A stretch of 13,915 nucleotides of DNA, taken from NCBI GenBank assembly GCA_046735115.1, contig JBKPSR010000127.1, positions 1 to 13,915 on the forward strand, given 5' to 3'. This stretch comes from JACVRW01 sp046735115 (lineage in GTDB: Bacteria > Actinomycetota > Thermoleophilia > Solirubrobacterales > Thermoleophilaceae). This document shows, piece by piece, positions 1 through 6,741 of this stretch. How positions within the stretch are numbered: the first letter of the stretch is position 1; each line of letters starts with the position of its first letter. Below the pieces are notes generated by a model. It did not search any database. It was not told where the DNA came from and was given only the letters and a program-made list of their open reading frames with translations. The position numbers and the translations under genes were made by a program.

Positions 1-569
1 ATCGGACCCAACCCCAGCACCGTGACGCTGCCGCCGCTCGGGACGTCCGCGTACTCGACCGCCTGCCACGCCGTCGGCAGGACGTCGGAGAGGTAGACGA
101 AGCGGTCGTCGGGCGGTCCTTCCGGCACCTTGATCGGCCCATAGTGCGCCTGCGGCACGCGCAGGAACTCGGCCTGACCGCCCGGGACCTGGCCGTAGAG
201 CTTGGTGTAACCGAACAGCGCCGCGCCCGTCTCCTGCTCTCGCACCTGTGTTGTCTCGCACTGCGACTGAAGCCCCTGCTCGCACATGAAGCAGTGCCCG
301 CACGAGATGTTGAAGGGGACGACCACGCGGTCGCCGGGCGCGATGTGAGTGACCTCGGCGCCGACCTCCTCGACGACGCCCATCGGCTCGTGCCCCAGCA
401 CGTCGCCCTCCTCGATAAACGGTCCCATGACCTCGTACAGGTGGAGGTCGGAGCCGCAGATGCCGCTCGAGGTGACGCGCACGATCGCGTCCGTCGGGGA
501 CTGGATCGAGGGGTCGGGCACGGTGTCCACGCGGACATCTCGCTTGCCGTGGAAGGTGACGGCCTTCAC
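1..569 (-). CDS. Zinc-dependent alcohol dehydrogenase (MDR family), 5' part, runs off window start
   Basis: The first 189 codons of a medium-chain dehydrogenase are visible; the rest lies beyond position 1. The GTG start at 569-567 opens MKAVTFHGKRDVRV, the usual beginning of this family; no clear Shine-Dalgarno sequence precedes it. Catalytic-zinc ligands are seen as C38 (SSGICGSDLH) and H60-E61 (LGHEPMG). The structural zinc lobe is the four-cysteine set C90, C93, C96 and C104. The fragment ends at GSVTVLGLGP, the start of the NAD(P)-binding Rossmann fold. The sequence style is that of the glutathione-independent formaldehyde/alcohol dehydrogenase-like branch, which oxidises alcohols or aldehyde hydrates with NAD in the cytoplasm. 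The actual substrate cannot be read. It points away from the catabolic block and is separated from it by remnants, so a shared pathway is not supported. Confidence 0.9.
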   Translation of the reverse strand, partial: MKAVTFHGKRDVRVDTVPDPSIQSPTDAIVRVTSSGICGSDLHLYEVMGPFIEEGDVLGHEPMGVVEEVGAEVTHIAPGDRVVVPFNISCGHCFMCEQGLQSQCETTQVREQETGAALFGYTKLYGQVPGGQAEFLRVPQAHYGPIKVPEGPPDDRFVYLSDVLPTAWQAVEYADVPSGGSVTVLGLGP

Positions 570-612
570 GGTCGTCCGTCTACCCGGCGCCGCCGCGGCT
601 ACCCACCGGCCC

Positions 613-626
613 GGTGTACGCACACC
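613..626. promoter_or_regulatory. Short palindrome upstream of the dehydrogenase
   Basis: GGTGT-ACGC-ACACC is a perfect 5-bp inverted repeat with a 4-nt spacer, 44 bp upstream of the dehydrogenase GTG. It lies where an operator could sit, but in GC-rich DNA such a short repeat can arise by chance. No -10/-35 pair could be assigned with it. Confidence 0.2.
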
Positions 627-639
627 AGCAAGCCCGGAT

Positions 640-956
640 GGCCGGCGCCTCGAGCGGGGTCGTGACGCCCTACCTGGGATCGCCAAGCAGCGCCTCGCCG
701 ACCAGCTCGGCTCCCCGCGACCGAGGGCGAGGACCGCCAGAACATGCTCTGCGCCTACCTCGCCGGCGCTGCTACTCGGCCTGCTTCGGCAACGCGCTCG
801 TCGCCGCCTGGTGGCTCGACCCGGTCGTCGGCGTCCTGATGGCCGCGCTCGCCGTTAAGGAGGGCCGCGAGGCCTGGGCGAGCGCTGCTGCGCCAGCGCC
901 CCCTCCCGGCCGACCCAGGGGAGCGCGCCCGGTGCGACGACGACTGCTGCGCCTGA
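640..956 (+). pseudogene. Frameshifted 3' remnant of a cation-diffusion-facilitator (CDF) transporter
   Basis: Pieces typical of the C-terminal part of actinobacterial cation-efflux proteins appear in the right order but in changing frames: VVTPYLG (662-679), then IAKQRLADQLGS (679-714), then ATEGEDRQNMLCAYLAGA (717-770), then FGNALVAAWWLDPVVG and AVKEGREAW (785-877). A cysteine-rich tail follows, ERCCAS (880-897) and DPGERARCDDDCCA (912-953), ending in TGA at 954-956. At least four shifts are needed to join them. The first membrane segments and the metal-site helices are missing, so this cannot make a transporter. Family knowledge: CDF proteins export Zn/Co/Cd. The assignment rests on recognising the motif order. 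Clustered sequencing errors are the alternative, but the genes from 2434 to 12522 are clean. Confidence 0.72.
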
Positions 957-997
957 GCGGATTGGGCACGGCCCTGTGCTGCGCTTCGGAAGTGCCT

Positions 998-1053
998 GCA
1001 AATCGGCCACTTTCGGCCGCCGCCGCTATGCGAGTTGGCCTCTGGCCGATTGC
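998..1053. repeat. Imperfect inverted repeat
   Basis: GCAAATCGGCCA at 998-1009 pairs with TGGCCGATTGC at 1043-1053, with one bulged base and a loop of 33 nt. It lies 42 bp after the stop of the CDF remnant, and about 145 bp past the universal stress gene on its strand. There is no T-run, so a classical terminator is not supported. Confidence 0.3.
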
Positions 1054-1089
1054 GCTCACTCGAACTCTTGACCTTCTGAGCAGCCGTCA

Positions 1090-1118
1090 GACGCTCTGGC
1101 GTCGGCGGCGTCAGCCGC
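1090..1118 (-). terminator. Tandem short hairpins downstream of the universal stress gene
   Basis: Two hairpins follow each other: GACGC-TCTG-GCGTC (1090-1103) and GCGGC-GTCA-GCCGC (1105-1118). They lie about 80 bp past the stop of the leftward universal stress gene, a position where a terminator is expected. Neither is followed by a T-run on either strand, so this is a weak call. Confidence 0.25.
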
Positions 1119-1196
1119 AGCACCTCTCCGCTTCAAAGTCACCAGCGCGCGTGTGCGGATGGCGGACACGGGCCTGCGCGCACGCGGCTGAGCGGG

Positions 1197-1718
1197 TCAG
1201 GGCACGACCACGATGATCGGCGCGCCGCGCTTGGCGAGGAGGCGTCGTCCGATAGATCCCGCGAGGCGGTGACGAACCTTCGCGGATCTGCCGACCGCGA
1301 TCACGTCCGCCTTCAGTTCTTCGGCGATCCGAACCAGCTCTTGTCCCGGATCGCCCCGAGCCCCGATGAAGACGAGGTCAAGGTCGCTGTCGCGGGCGGC
1401 TTGCGATTCGATCTCGTCACGCAATCGCGCAGCACGCTCAGCGTTCGCCGAGCGGAGGGCCAGCGCGCATTCGGCGGCGCCGAACCCCATTGCAGACGCC
1501 ATGCAGAAGCTGACGTCGAGGGCCGGGCTGACGAACACAGCGATGGTTCGTCCGCCCAGTCGCCTCGCCTCCCCGCACGCCCATGACAGCGCACCCCATG
1601 ACGAGTCCGAGCCATCGATGCCGGCGACGACGGTCGGCCTGGTCCTGCTCCCACCTCGGGTGGGAGCATCCGGGCTCCGAGTCAGGGGCTCACCTAGGTA
1701 GTGCTGCCGGTGTGGCAT
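1197..1718 (-). CDS. Universal stress protein (UspA family), single domain
   Basis: 173 residues, a little longer than a usual single Usp domain (about 140-150) because of a 28-residue N-terminal extension before RPTVVAGIDGSDSS, which forms beta-1 and the first nucleotide-contact loop. The C-terminal nucleotide loop reads VGRSAKVRHRLAGSIGRRL near residues 141-159. It resembles the ATP-binding G-x2-G-x9-G-S/T pattern, but the second glycine is alanine. VIAVGR and PIIVVVP are the closing strands. Usp proteins bind ATP or AMP and modulate stress survival in the cytoplasm. The ATG at 1718 overlaps the end of the upstream USP-like frame by 29 nt, so the two were probably co-transcribed and translationally coupled. 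No Shine-Dalgarno sequence is seen before the ATG. No other in-frame start precedes the conserved strand. Confidence 0.85.
   Translation of the reverse strand: MPHRQHYLGEPLTRSPDAPTRGGSRTRPTVVAGIDGSDSSWGALSWACGEARRLGGRTIAVFVSPALDVSFCMASAMGFGAAECALALRSANAERAARLRDEIESQAARDSDLDLVFIGARGDPGQELVRIAEELKADVIAVGRSAKVRHRLAGSIGRRLLAKRGAPIIVVVP
1647..1667 (-). promoter_or_regulatory. Perfect 9-bp stem hairpin at the start of the universal stress gene
   Basis: GCTCCCACC and GGTGGGAGC are exact inverted repeats with a 3-nt loop. On the minus strand the hairpin lies 22 nt after the stop of the upstream USP-like frame and within codons 18-24 of the next gene. It could attenuate transcription between the two genes or affect translation. 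No T-run follows. Confidence 0.4.
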
Positions 1719-2400
1719 AGCTGAGCAGGCTCGCGTCGGAATCGCCTTCTGGGAGGACCAGAGGCCCCGCGTCGGGATGCGACACGATCACGTGGCTGTT
1801 CGCAGTGGCGGCGATCAGAGCGACGATCTGCGCCGTGTGCGGTCCCCGGTGCGTCTCAGGACCGAGCACGATCGTCCCCGCCGACAGCTCCACTGCGCGG
1901 TCGAGGATCCGCGCAGCAACATCGGCGTGGGTGCCGACGCTATGCAGGATCTCGCCGACCACGGGAACCCCGGCATTGCTCAGCTCGGCAACGCATGCGC
2001 CGAGCAGATCATTCGCAGCCGTTTCGGATTCGAGGTCGATCGCGTCCTCGCCCGCGACGATGTCGCGCTCGACGACGTGGAGTACGTGGACGATGCGTGC
2101 CTGGGCTCTCGCGAGCGGCACAGCCATCGCGCATACCTGCGGGCCGCTGGGACCGCCGATTGCGATCACGAGCGTCCCGGGTCCACTGGCGCGCTCTGTC
2201 TCATCCTGCGCTTCCTCGATCGGTGCCGCGACGCGCACAGGCTCCGGCACCGGAACGAGCGAGGTGCGATACAGCCACAGCAAGCCGATCGCGATCGCGG
2301 TCATTCCCGCGCCGAGGTAGAACGGCGCCTCGACGCTGACGTGCTCGCCGAGCTTGCCAGCGATGAATGGGGCGATCGCGCCGCCGCAGAACCCTAGGCG
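1690..2400 (-). pseudogene. 5'-truncated MFS-type transporter tail fused to a USP-like domain
   Basis: Reading leftward from about 2400 the open frame gives RRLGFCGGAIAPFIAGKLGEH then APFYLGAGMTAIAIGLLWLY. This looks like the last two membrane segments of an MFS drug-exporter-type permease. After a linker rich in P, E and A (VPVPEPVRVAAPIEEAQDE), a complete USP-like alpha/beta domain follows, with TLVIAIGGPSGPQVC, RIVHVLHVVERD, AGTIVLGPETHRGPH and SHVIVSHPD as its strands and loops. The remaining ten or so MFS segments are absent because the sulfatase gene lies immediately upstream. An ATG at 2304 would allow a 204-residue product with one membrane helix, so some expression is possible. The in-frame stop bounding the fragment is the sulfatase stop itself (2434-2436). 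A related-looking piece, MAELTPTGGFVA, occurs in another frame at 2394-2432 and may be further MFS debris. Confidence 0.6.
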
Positions 2401-2433
2401 ACGAACCCGCCGGTGGGCGTCAGCTCGGCCATG

Positions 2434-3987
2434 TCAAGCCCGTGACGGGGGGTCCCCGGCGTCGAGGCGAGCCCGCCGCTGAAGCTCGTACATGTCGACG
2501 CCGCTGCGCACGTATTGCGTAGCTGCGTCGACGCGCGGCTGGTAGTCCCAGGATGTAGGCCGGCCGGTGGCGAGCGCCTGCGCCACCAGGTGGCGCTCGC
2601 GCTGGCTCTCGAGGACCCGCTGCTCGAGGGCGCCCACGTCCCAGCGCGCGGCCAGCGCGTCGCGAAATGCGCGGCGGAGGTCCGCGTTCGCGGAGCGCTC
2701 AGCCAGGTTGTCACGCTCGTGCGGGTCGCGGGCGAGGTCGTAGAGCTGGTCGGGGTCGGTGCCGCACGACACGAACTTGTGCGGTCCACGACGGATCATG
2801 ACCGCGGGCGAGGTCACCCCTTCGGCCAGGTACTCGGCGACCACCTGGGCGGGCCGAGTGGGCGCACGACCGTCCAGGAGCGGTGCGAGGCTCGCCCCGT
2901 CCAGCTCGGCCGCGAGCTCCTCGGCACGTGGGTCGGCGGCGAGCTCGAGCAGCGTCGGGGCGAGATCGAGCAGCGACACGGGCTCGACCACCCGCCCGGC
3001 GGAGATCCGACCGGGCCCGCACACGATCAACGGCACGTGCACCGAGGGCTCGAAGAAGGACATCTTGTACCAGAGCCCCCGTTCGCCCAGCATCTCGCCG
3101 TGGTCGGCGGTAAAGACGACGATCGTCTCGCCGTCCAGCCGAGTGTCGCGCAGGGCGGCGAGCAGCTCGCCGATGCGCTCGTCGACGTAGCTGATCGCGG
3201 CGAAGTACGCGTGTCGCGCTGTCCGAACCTGCTCCGCCGAGGGCCCGGCCTCGTCGACACCGAGCATCTTCCGCAACCGGCGGCTGTGAGGGTCGGCCTC
3301 CGAGACCGGAATCGTGGGGACGCTTGGCTGCGGTATCGCGTCGGGCTCATAGCGATCCCAATAGCGTCCGGGGATCTCCCACGGATCGTGCGGATTGCTG
3401 AACGAGACGACGAGGAATACGGGGTCTCGGCTGCTCTCACGCGCCAGGTCGAGGATCCGGCGCCGCGCGTGGAACGTCACCTCGGCGTCGTAGTCCAGCT
3501 GGATGCTCGCCTCGCACACGCCCGGGCGCAGGACGCTTTCCATCGTGTGGTACCAGGGCAGGCGCTCGTCGACGGGGCGTCGCCAGTCCGGGGTCCAGAT
3601 CAGGTCAGCCGGGTAGACATCGGTCGTCAGGCGCTCCTCGAAGCCGTGCAGCTGGTCGGGGCCGACGAAGTGCATCTTGCCGACCAGACTTGTCCCGAAG
3701 CCATGCGAGCGCAGGTGATGGGCGACCGTCGGAGACGACGCGGGCAGCTCGGCGGCGTTGTCGTACGCCCCGGTGCGCGAGGGGAGCTTTCCGGTGAGCA
3801 TGCCCGCCCGCGACGGCAAGCACAGCGGTGAGGGGCAGTAGGCGTTCTCGAACACGACGCCGTCGCGCGCCAGCCTCGTGATGTTCGGGGCCTGTACCAC
3901 TGGGTGGCCGTACGCAGGGAGCCAGCCGGCGGCCAGCTGATCGACCATGATCAGAATGAGGTTCGGCGGCCGGGCGCTCGCCCCCAC
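2434..3987 (-). CDS. betC: Choline-sulfatase-like sulfatase (BetC type)
   Basis: 517 residues, close to the usual choline-sulfatase length. The sulfatase signature SPLCLPSRAGMLTGKLPSR places the formylglycine-forming cysteine at C56, followed by P58 and R60. Metal and sulfate ligands are visible as D16 (MVDQ), K104 and H106 (GKMHF), H200 (NPHDPW) and D295-H296 (TADHGE). The stretch MHFVGPDQLHGFEERLTTD, then W131 and WYH (145-147), and the C-terminal WDYQP and QYVRSGVDMYELQRRAR are typical of BetC and its C-terminal domain, not of arylsulfatases. The reaction is choline-O-sulfate to choline plus sulfate. There is no signal peptide, so it acts in the cytoplasm on imported substrate. The start is GTG, 10 nt after the ABC ATPase stop, making it the last gene of the leftward operon. 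Another sulfated quaternary amine as substrate is possible. Confidence 0.85.
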   Translation of the reverse strand: MGASARPPNLILIMVDQLAAGWLPAYGHPVVQAPNITRLARDGVVFENAYCPSPLCLPSRAGMLTGKLPSRTGAYDNAAELPASSPTVAHHLRSHGFGTSLVGKMHFVGPDQLHGFEERLTTDVYPADLIWTPDWRRPVDERLPWYHTMESVLRPGVCEASIQLDYDAEVTFHARRRILDLARESSRDPVFLVVSFSNPHDPWEIPGRYWDRYEPDAIPQPSVPTIPVSEADPHSRRLRKMLGVDEAGPSAEQVRTARHAYFAAISYVDERIGELLAALRDTRLDGETIVVFTADHGEMLGERGLWYKMSFFEPSVHVPLIVCGPGRISAGRVVEPVSLLDLAPTLLELAADPRAEELAAELDGASLAPLLDGRAPTRPAQVVAEYLAEGVTSPAVMIRRGPHKFVSCGTDPDQLYDLARDPHERDNLAERSANADLRRAFRDALAARWDVGALEQRVLESQRERHLVAQALATGRPTSWDYQPRVDAATQYVRSGVDMYELQRRARLDAGDPPSRA

Positions 3988-3997
3988 CGGGCCCAGT

Positions 3998-5821
3998 CTA
4001 CGAAGCGGGAGCCGTCGCCTGTCCGAGTGCGACCTCGATGCTCGGTGTGTTCGCCAACAGCTTGCGCGTGTAGTCGGCGCTGGGGCTAGTGAAGATCTGC
4101 GCGCATGGGCCGTACTCGACGACGTGGCCGCCGGTCACGACCGCGATCTGGTCGGCGATGGTGCGGATGAGCGCGAGGTCGTGCGTGATGAACAGGAGGC
4201 TCAGGCCCATCTCGGCGCGCAGCTGGCCAAGGAGCTCGATGATGGCCGCCTGCACCGAGACATCGAGGGCCGAGGTGACCTCGTCGCAGACCAGCACGGC
4301 GGGCTCGGCGGCGAGGGCGCGGGCGATCGCGACACGCTGACGCTCACCGCCGGAGAGCTGGTCGGGGAAGCGGTCCGCGGCCGAGGCCGAGAGCGCCACC
4401 CGCTCGAGGCACTCACCGACCTTCGCGGCGATGTCGCCCTCGCCGGCTGCGTGGAAGAGCTTCAGCCTGCGGGCGATCGTCTGGCCGATCGTGCTGCGCG
4501 GGTTCAGCGACGCGTACGGGTTCTGGAAGACGTACTGGATCTCCTTGCGTTCCTGGCCGGAGCGCTTGCGCGCGGCCGGATCGAGTGCGGTGCCGCGCAG
4601 GCTGACCTCGCCGGTCCAGTGACTGTGCAGACCGGCTACGCAGCGCGCAGTGGTGGTCTTGCCGCTACCGGACTCACCGACCAGCGCCACGCACTCGTTG
4701 TGGTGGATCTCGATGTTGACGTCGAAGAGGATCTGGCTGTCGCCGTAGCTCGCGTTCAGGTTCCGAATGCCCAGCACAACTTCCTTGCCGACCGCTTGCC
4801 GGTCGCCCTGTCCGGCGCCTTCTGGCGGGGGCTGGCGTACCGCGTCGGCGACGTGGTAGCAGCGAACCTGATGGCCCTCGCCGAGATCCGTGATCCCCGG
4901 GAACTCGGCGCGGCAGTCCTCGCGCGCGAACTGGCAGCGCGGATGGAAGTAGCACCCCTGTGGCCTGCTGCCGGGCAGCGCCGCGTGCCCGGGAATGCCG
5001 ACCACCGTGCGCTTGCCGGCGATGTCGGGCACGGCGCGTAGCAGCCGGCGCGTGTATGGGTGGCGAGGATCGTTGAACAGCTCGTCGCGCGTGCCGCTCT
5101 CGACTATCCGCCCGCCGTACATGACCGCCACGCGGTCCGCCAGCTCGGCCACGACGGCCAGGTCATGGCTCACGTAGAGGGCGGCGACCCGGTGGCTCTG
5201 GCACAGGTCGCGCACCGTTTCGAGCACTCGGGCCTGCGTCGTGACGTCCAGGCCGGTGGTCGGCTCATCGCAGACGATCACGTGTGGGCGGTTTGCGAAC
5301 GCCATCGCAATTGCCACCCGCTGTTGCTGGCCACCCGAGAGCTGGTGTGGGTAGTGCTTCAGGAACTCGTCGTCTGAGGGGAGCGCGACCTCCTCAAGCG
5401 CCTCGCGCACGCGGGCCCGGTGCTCCTCGGCGCCGCCATTCGACGCGTGTGCCTCGAGGATCTCCTCGAGCTGGGTTGAGATCCGCAGAGCCGGGTTGAG
5501 CGAGGTGCCCGGATCCTGCGGGATGTACGAGACCACCCCGCCGCGGAGGCGGCGCAGCTCGCGCTCGCTCAGCGTGCTCAGGTCGCGGCCGTCGATTCGG
5601 ATAACACCACCGACGATCTGCCCGCCGTGCCGGACATGGCCGAGCAACGCCATCCCGACGGTGGTCTTGCCCGAGCCGGACTCGCCGACCAGTCCAAGCA
5701 CCTCTCCTGGCCGGATCTGGACGGCGATCTCGTCGACCACGTCGACGCCGGATCCGGTGAGCGCGATACGCAGGTCGATTACGTCGACCGATGGCTCGGG
5801 GACAGTCTCTGTGGCGTTCAT
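3998..5821 (-). CDS. Dpp/Opp-type ABC transporter, two ATPase domains in one protein (DppD-DppF fusion)
   Basis: 607 residues with two complete nucleotide-binding domains. Domain 1: Walker A GESGSGKTT (46-54), Q-loop QDPGTSLNP, signature LSGGQQQR (161-168), Walker B VIVCDEPTTGLD, switch histidine H219. Domain 2: Walker A GESGSGKTT (382-390), Q-loop QNPYASLNP, signature LSGGERQR (489-496), Walker B VLVCDEVTSALD, H547. Between them lies the oligopeptide-transporter C-terminal motif YFHPRCQFAREDC with four cysteines at 290, 296, 303 and 321. The second half lacks this motif. The protein powers import through the two permeases encoded just upstream. Start ATG 5821-5819 overlaps the permease stop by one base (TAATG), with GGAG about 9 nt upstream. 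The proline of the usual DEPTSALD is valine in domain 2; the catalytic glutamate is intact. Confidence 0.93.
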   Translation of the reverse strand: MNATETVPEPSVDVIDLRIALTGSGVDVVDEIAVQIRPGEVLGLVGESGSGKTTVGMALLGHVRHGGQIVGGVIRIDGRDLSTLSERELRRLRGGVVSYIPQDPGTSLNPALRISTQLEEILEAHASNGGAEEHRARVREALEEVALPSDDEFLKHYPHQLSGGQQQRVAIAMAFANRPHVIVCDEPTTGLDVTTQARVLETVRDLCQSHRVAALYVSHDLAVVAELADRVAVMYGGRIVESGTRDELFNDPRHPYTRRLLRAVPDIAGKRTVVGIPGHAALPGSRPQGCYFHPRCQFAREDCRAEFPGITDLGEGHQVRCYHVADAVRQPPPEGAGQGDRQAVGKEVVLGIRNLNASYGDSQILFDVNIEIHHNECVALVGESGSGKTTTARCVAGLHSHWTGEVSLRGTALDPAARKRSGQERKEIQYVFQNPYASLNPRSTIGQTIARRLKLFHAAGEGDIAAKVGECLERVALSASAADRFPDQLSGGERQRVAIARALAAEPAVLVCDEVTSALDVSVQAAIIELLGQLRAEMGLSLLFITHDLALIRTIADQIAVVTGGHVVEYGPCAQIFTSPSADYTRKLLANTPSIEVALGQATAPAS

Positions 5822-6741
5822 TACTCGTTGCTCCGATCGAGCCCGATCGCCGCGCGGGCGATGCCGTCAGTCACCAGGTTCGTTCCCACGGTCAATACGG
5901 CGATGGCGAGTACTGGGAGCAGCACGCCCCACGGCATGACGGCGAGCGACAGCCGGTTCTCGTTGATCATGAGGCCCCAGTCGGCAGTGGGCGGCTGCAG
6001 GCCGAAGCCGAGGAAGCTGATCGCAGCGATCAGGCCGATCGAGAAGGTCATGCGCAACCCCAGCTCGACGAGGAGCGGGCTGGTCACGTTGGGCAGCAGC
6101 CCCTGGAGGATGATCCGCGAGCGCTTCTCGCCGGCGACCTCCTCGGCCTTGACGAAGTCACGCTCGACGATCTGCTGGGCGGCGCCGCGCATGACGCGCG
6201 CGACCCGCGGCGCGTGGGTGATTCCGACGGTCAGGACGATCAGCCACAGCTTCGGGCCGATCGCCGAGACCGCCAGCAGCACGAAGATGATCTGCGGGAA
6301 TGCGAGCACGACGTCGTTGCCTCGCATGAGCACGTCGTCGAGCCAGTTGCGCGAGTATGCGGCCACGAGCCCCACCGCGGTGCCGATGACGACGCCGATC
6401 AGCGTCGCGGCGGCGGACATCCACAGCACGGAGAGGCCGCCGTGAAGGAAGCGGCTGAACACGTCACGCCCGAGCGCGTCGGCGCCGAAGATCGCGTCGC
6501 TCGTCGGCCCGTGGTTCGGCGCCGAGATGAACTCGGTCGGGGAGTGCGGCGCGAACAGCGGCCCCAACAGCGCTATCAGCACGATGACGCCCACCATTCC
6601 CAGCCCGATGCGGGTACGGGTGAGCCGCGAGGCGTTGCGCAGGATGCCGAGCCATTGGAAGCGCTGCAACCGCGGCGGCGGCGCCTCCGGACCCGCCTCC
6701 GGCACCAGGTCGAGGGCCTGCTCGACGGTCTGGCCGGTCAT
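5821..6741 (-). CDS. ABC transporter permease, DppC/OppC type
   Basis: 306 residues, normal for this family. A cytoplasmic N-terminal tail of about 40 residues precedes the first membrane helix (GLGMVGVIVLIALLG, 46-60). The periplasm-side loop carries the family motif FGADALGRDVFSR (85-97). More helices follow at about 108-129, 144-175, 222-248 and 270-290. The cytoplasmic EAA loop that docks on the ATPase is AEEVAGEKRSRIILQGLLPN (199-218), and FLGFGLQPPTADWG (243-256) is another hallmark of DppC-type permeases. The ATG at 6741-6739 overlaps the TGA of the preceding permease gene (ATGA) and has a good GGAGG four bases upstream. It forms a heterodimeric channel with the neighbouring permease. 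The imported substrate cannot be read from the sequence. Confidence 0.93.
   Translation of the reverse strand: MTGQTVEQALDLVPEAGPEAPPPRLQRFQWLGILRNASRLTRTRIGLGMVGVIVLIALLGPLFAPHSPTEFISAPNHGPTSDAIFGADALGRDVFSRFLHGGLSVLWMSAAATLIGVVIGTAVGLVAAYSRNWLDDVLMRGNDVVLAFPQIIFVLLAVSAIGPKLWLIVLTVGITHAPRVARVMRGAAQQIVERDFVKAEEVAGEKRSRIILQGLLPNVTSPLLVELGLRMTFSIGLIAAISFLGFGLQPPTADWGLMINENRLSLAVMPWGVLLPVLAIAVLTVGTNLVTDGIARAAIGLDRSNE

Larger units (their letters stand above)
957..1196. other. Gene-free stretch between the CDF remnant and the universal stress gene
   Basis: No reading frame here has a recognisable domain or a convincing ribosome-binding site. The stretch holds only the inverted repeats listed separately. 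Base use is slightly less GC-rich around 990-1080 than in the neighbouring genes, consistent with non-coding DNA. Confidence 0.6.

Noticed and set aside
755..1123. Minus-strand open frames in the CDF-remnant area
   Set aside because: No domain and no ribosome-binding site; they overlap recognisable CDF pieces on the plus strand.
2515..3831. Long open frame antisense to the sulfatase
   Set aside because: No domain, low-complexity R/V/G/A-rich translation, and it exactly mirrors a well-supported sulfatase; a GC-rich shadow.
3947..5041. Long open frame antisense to the double ABC ATPase
   Set aside because: Mirrors clear Walker and signature motifs on the other strand and has no recognisable features.
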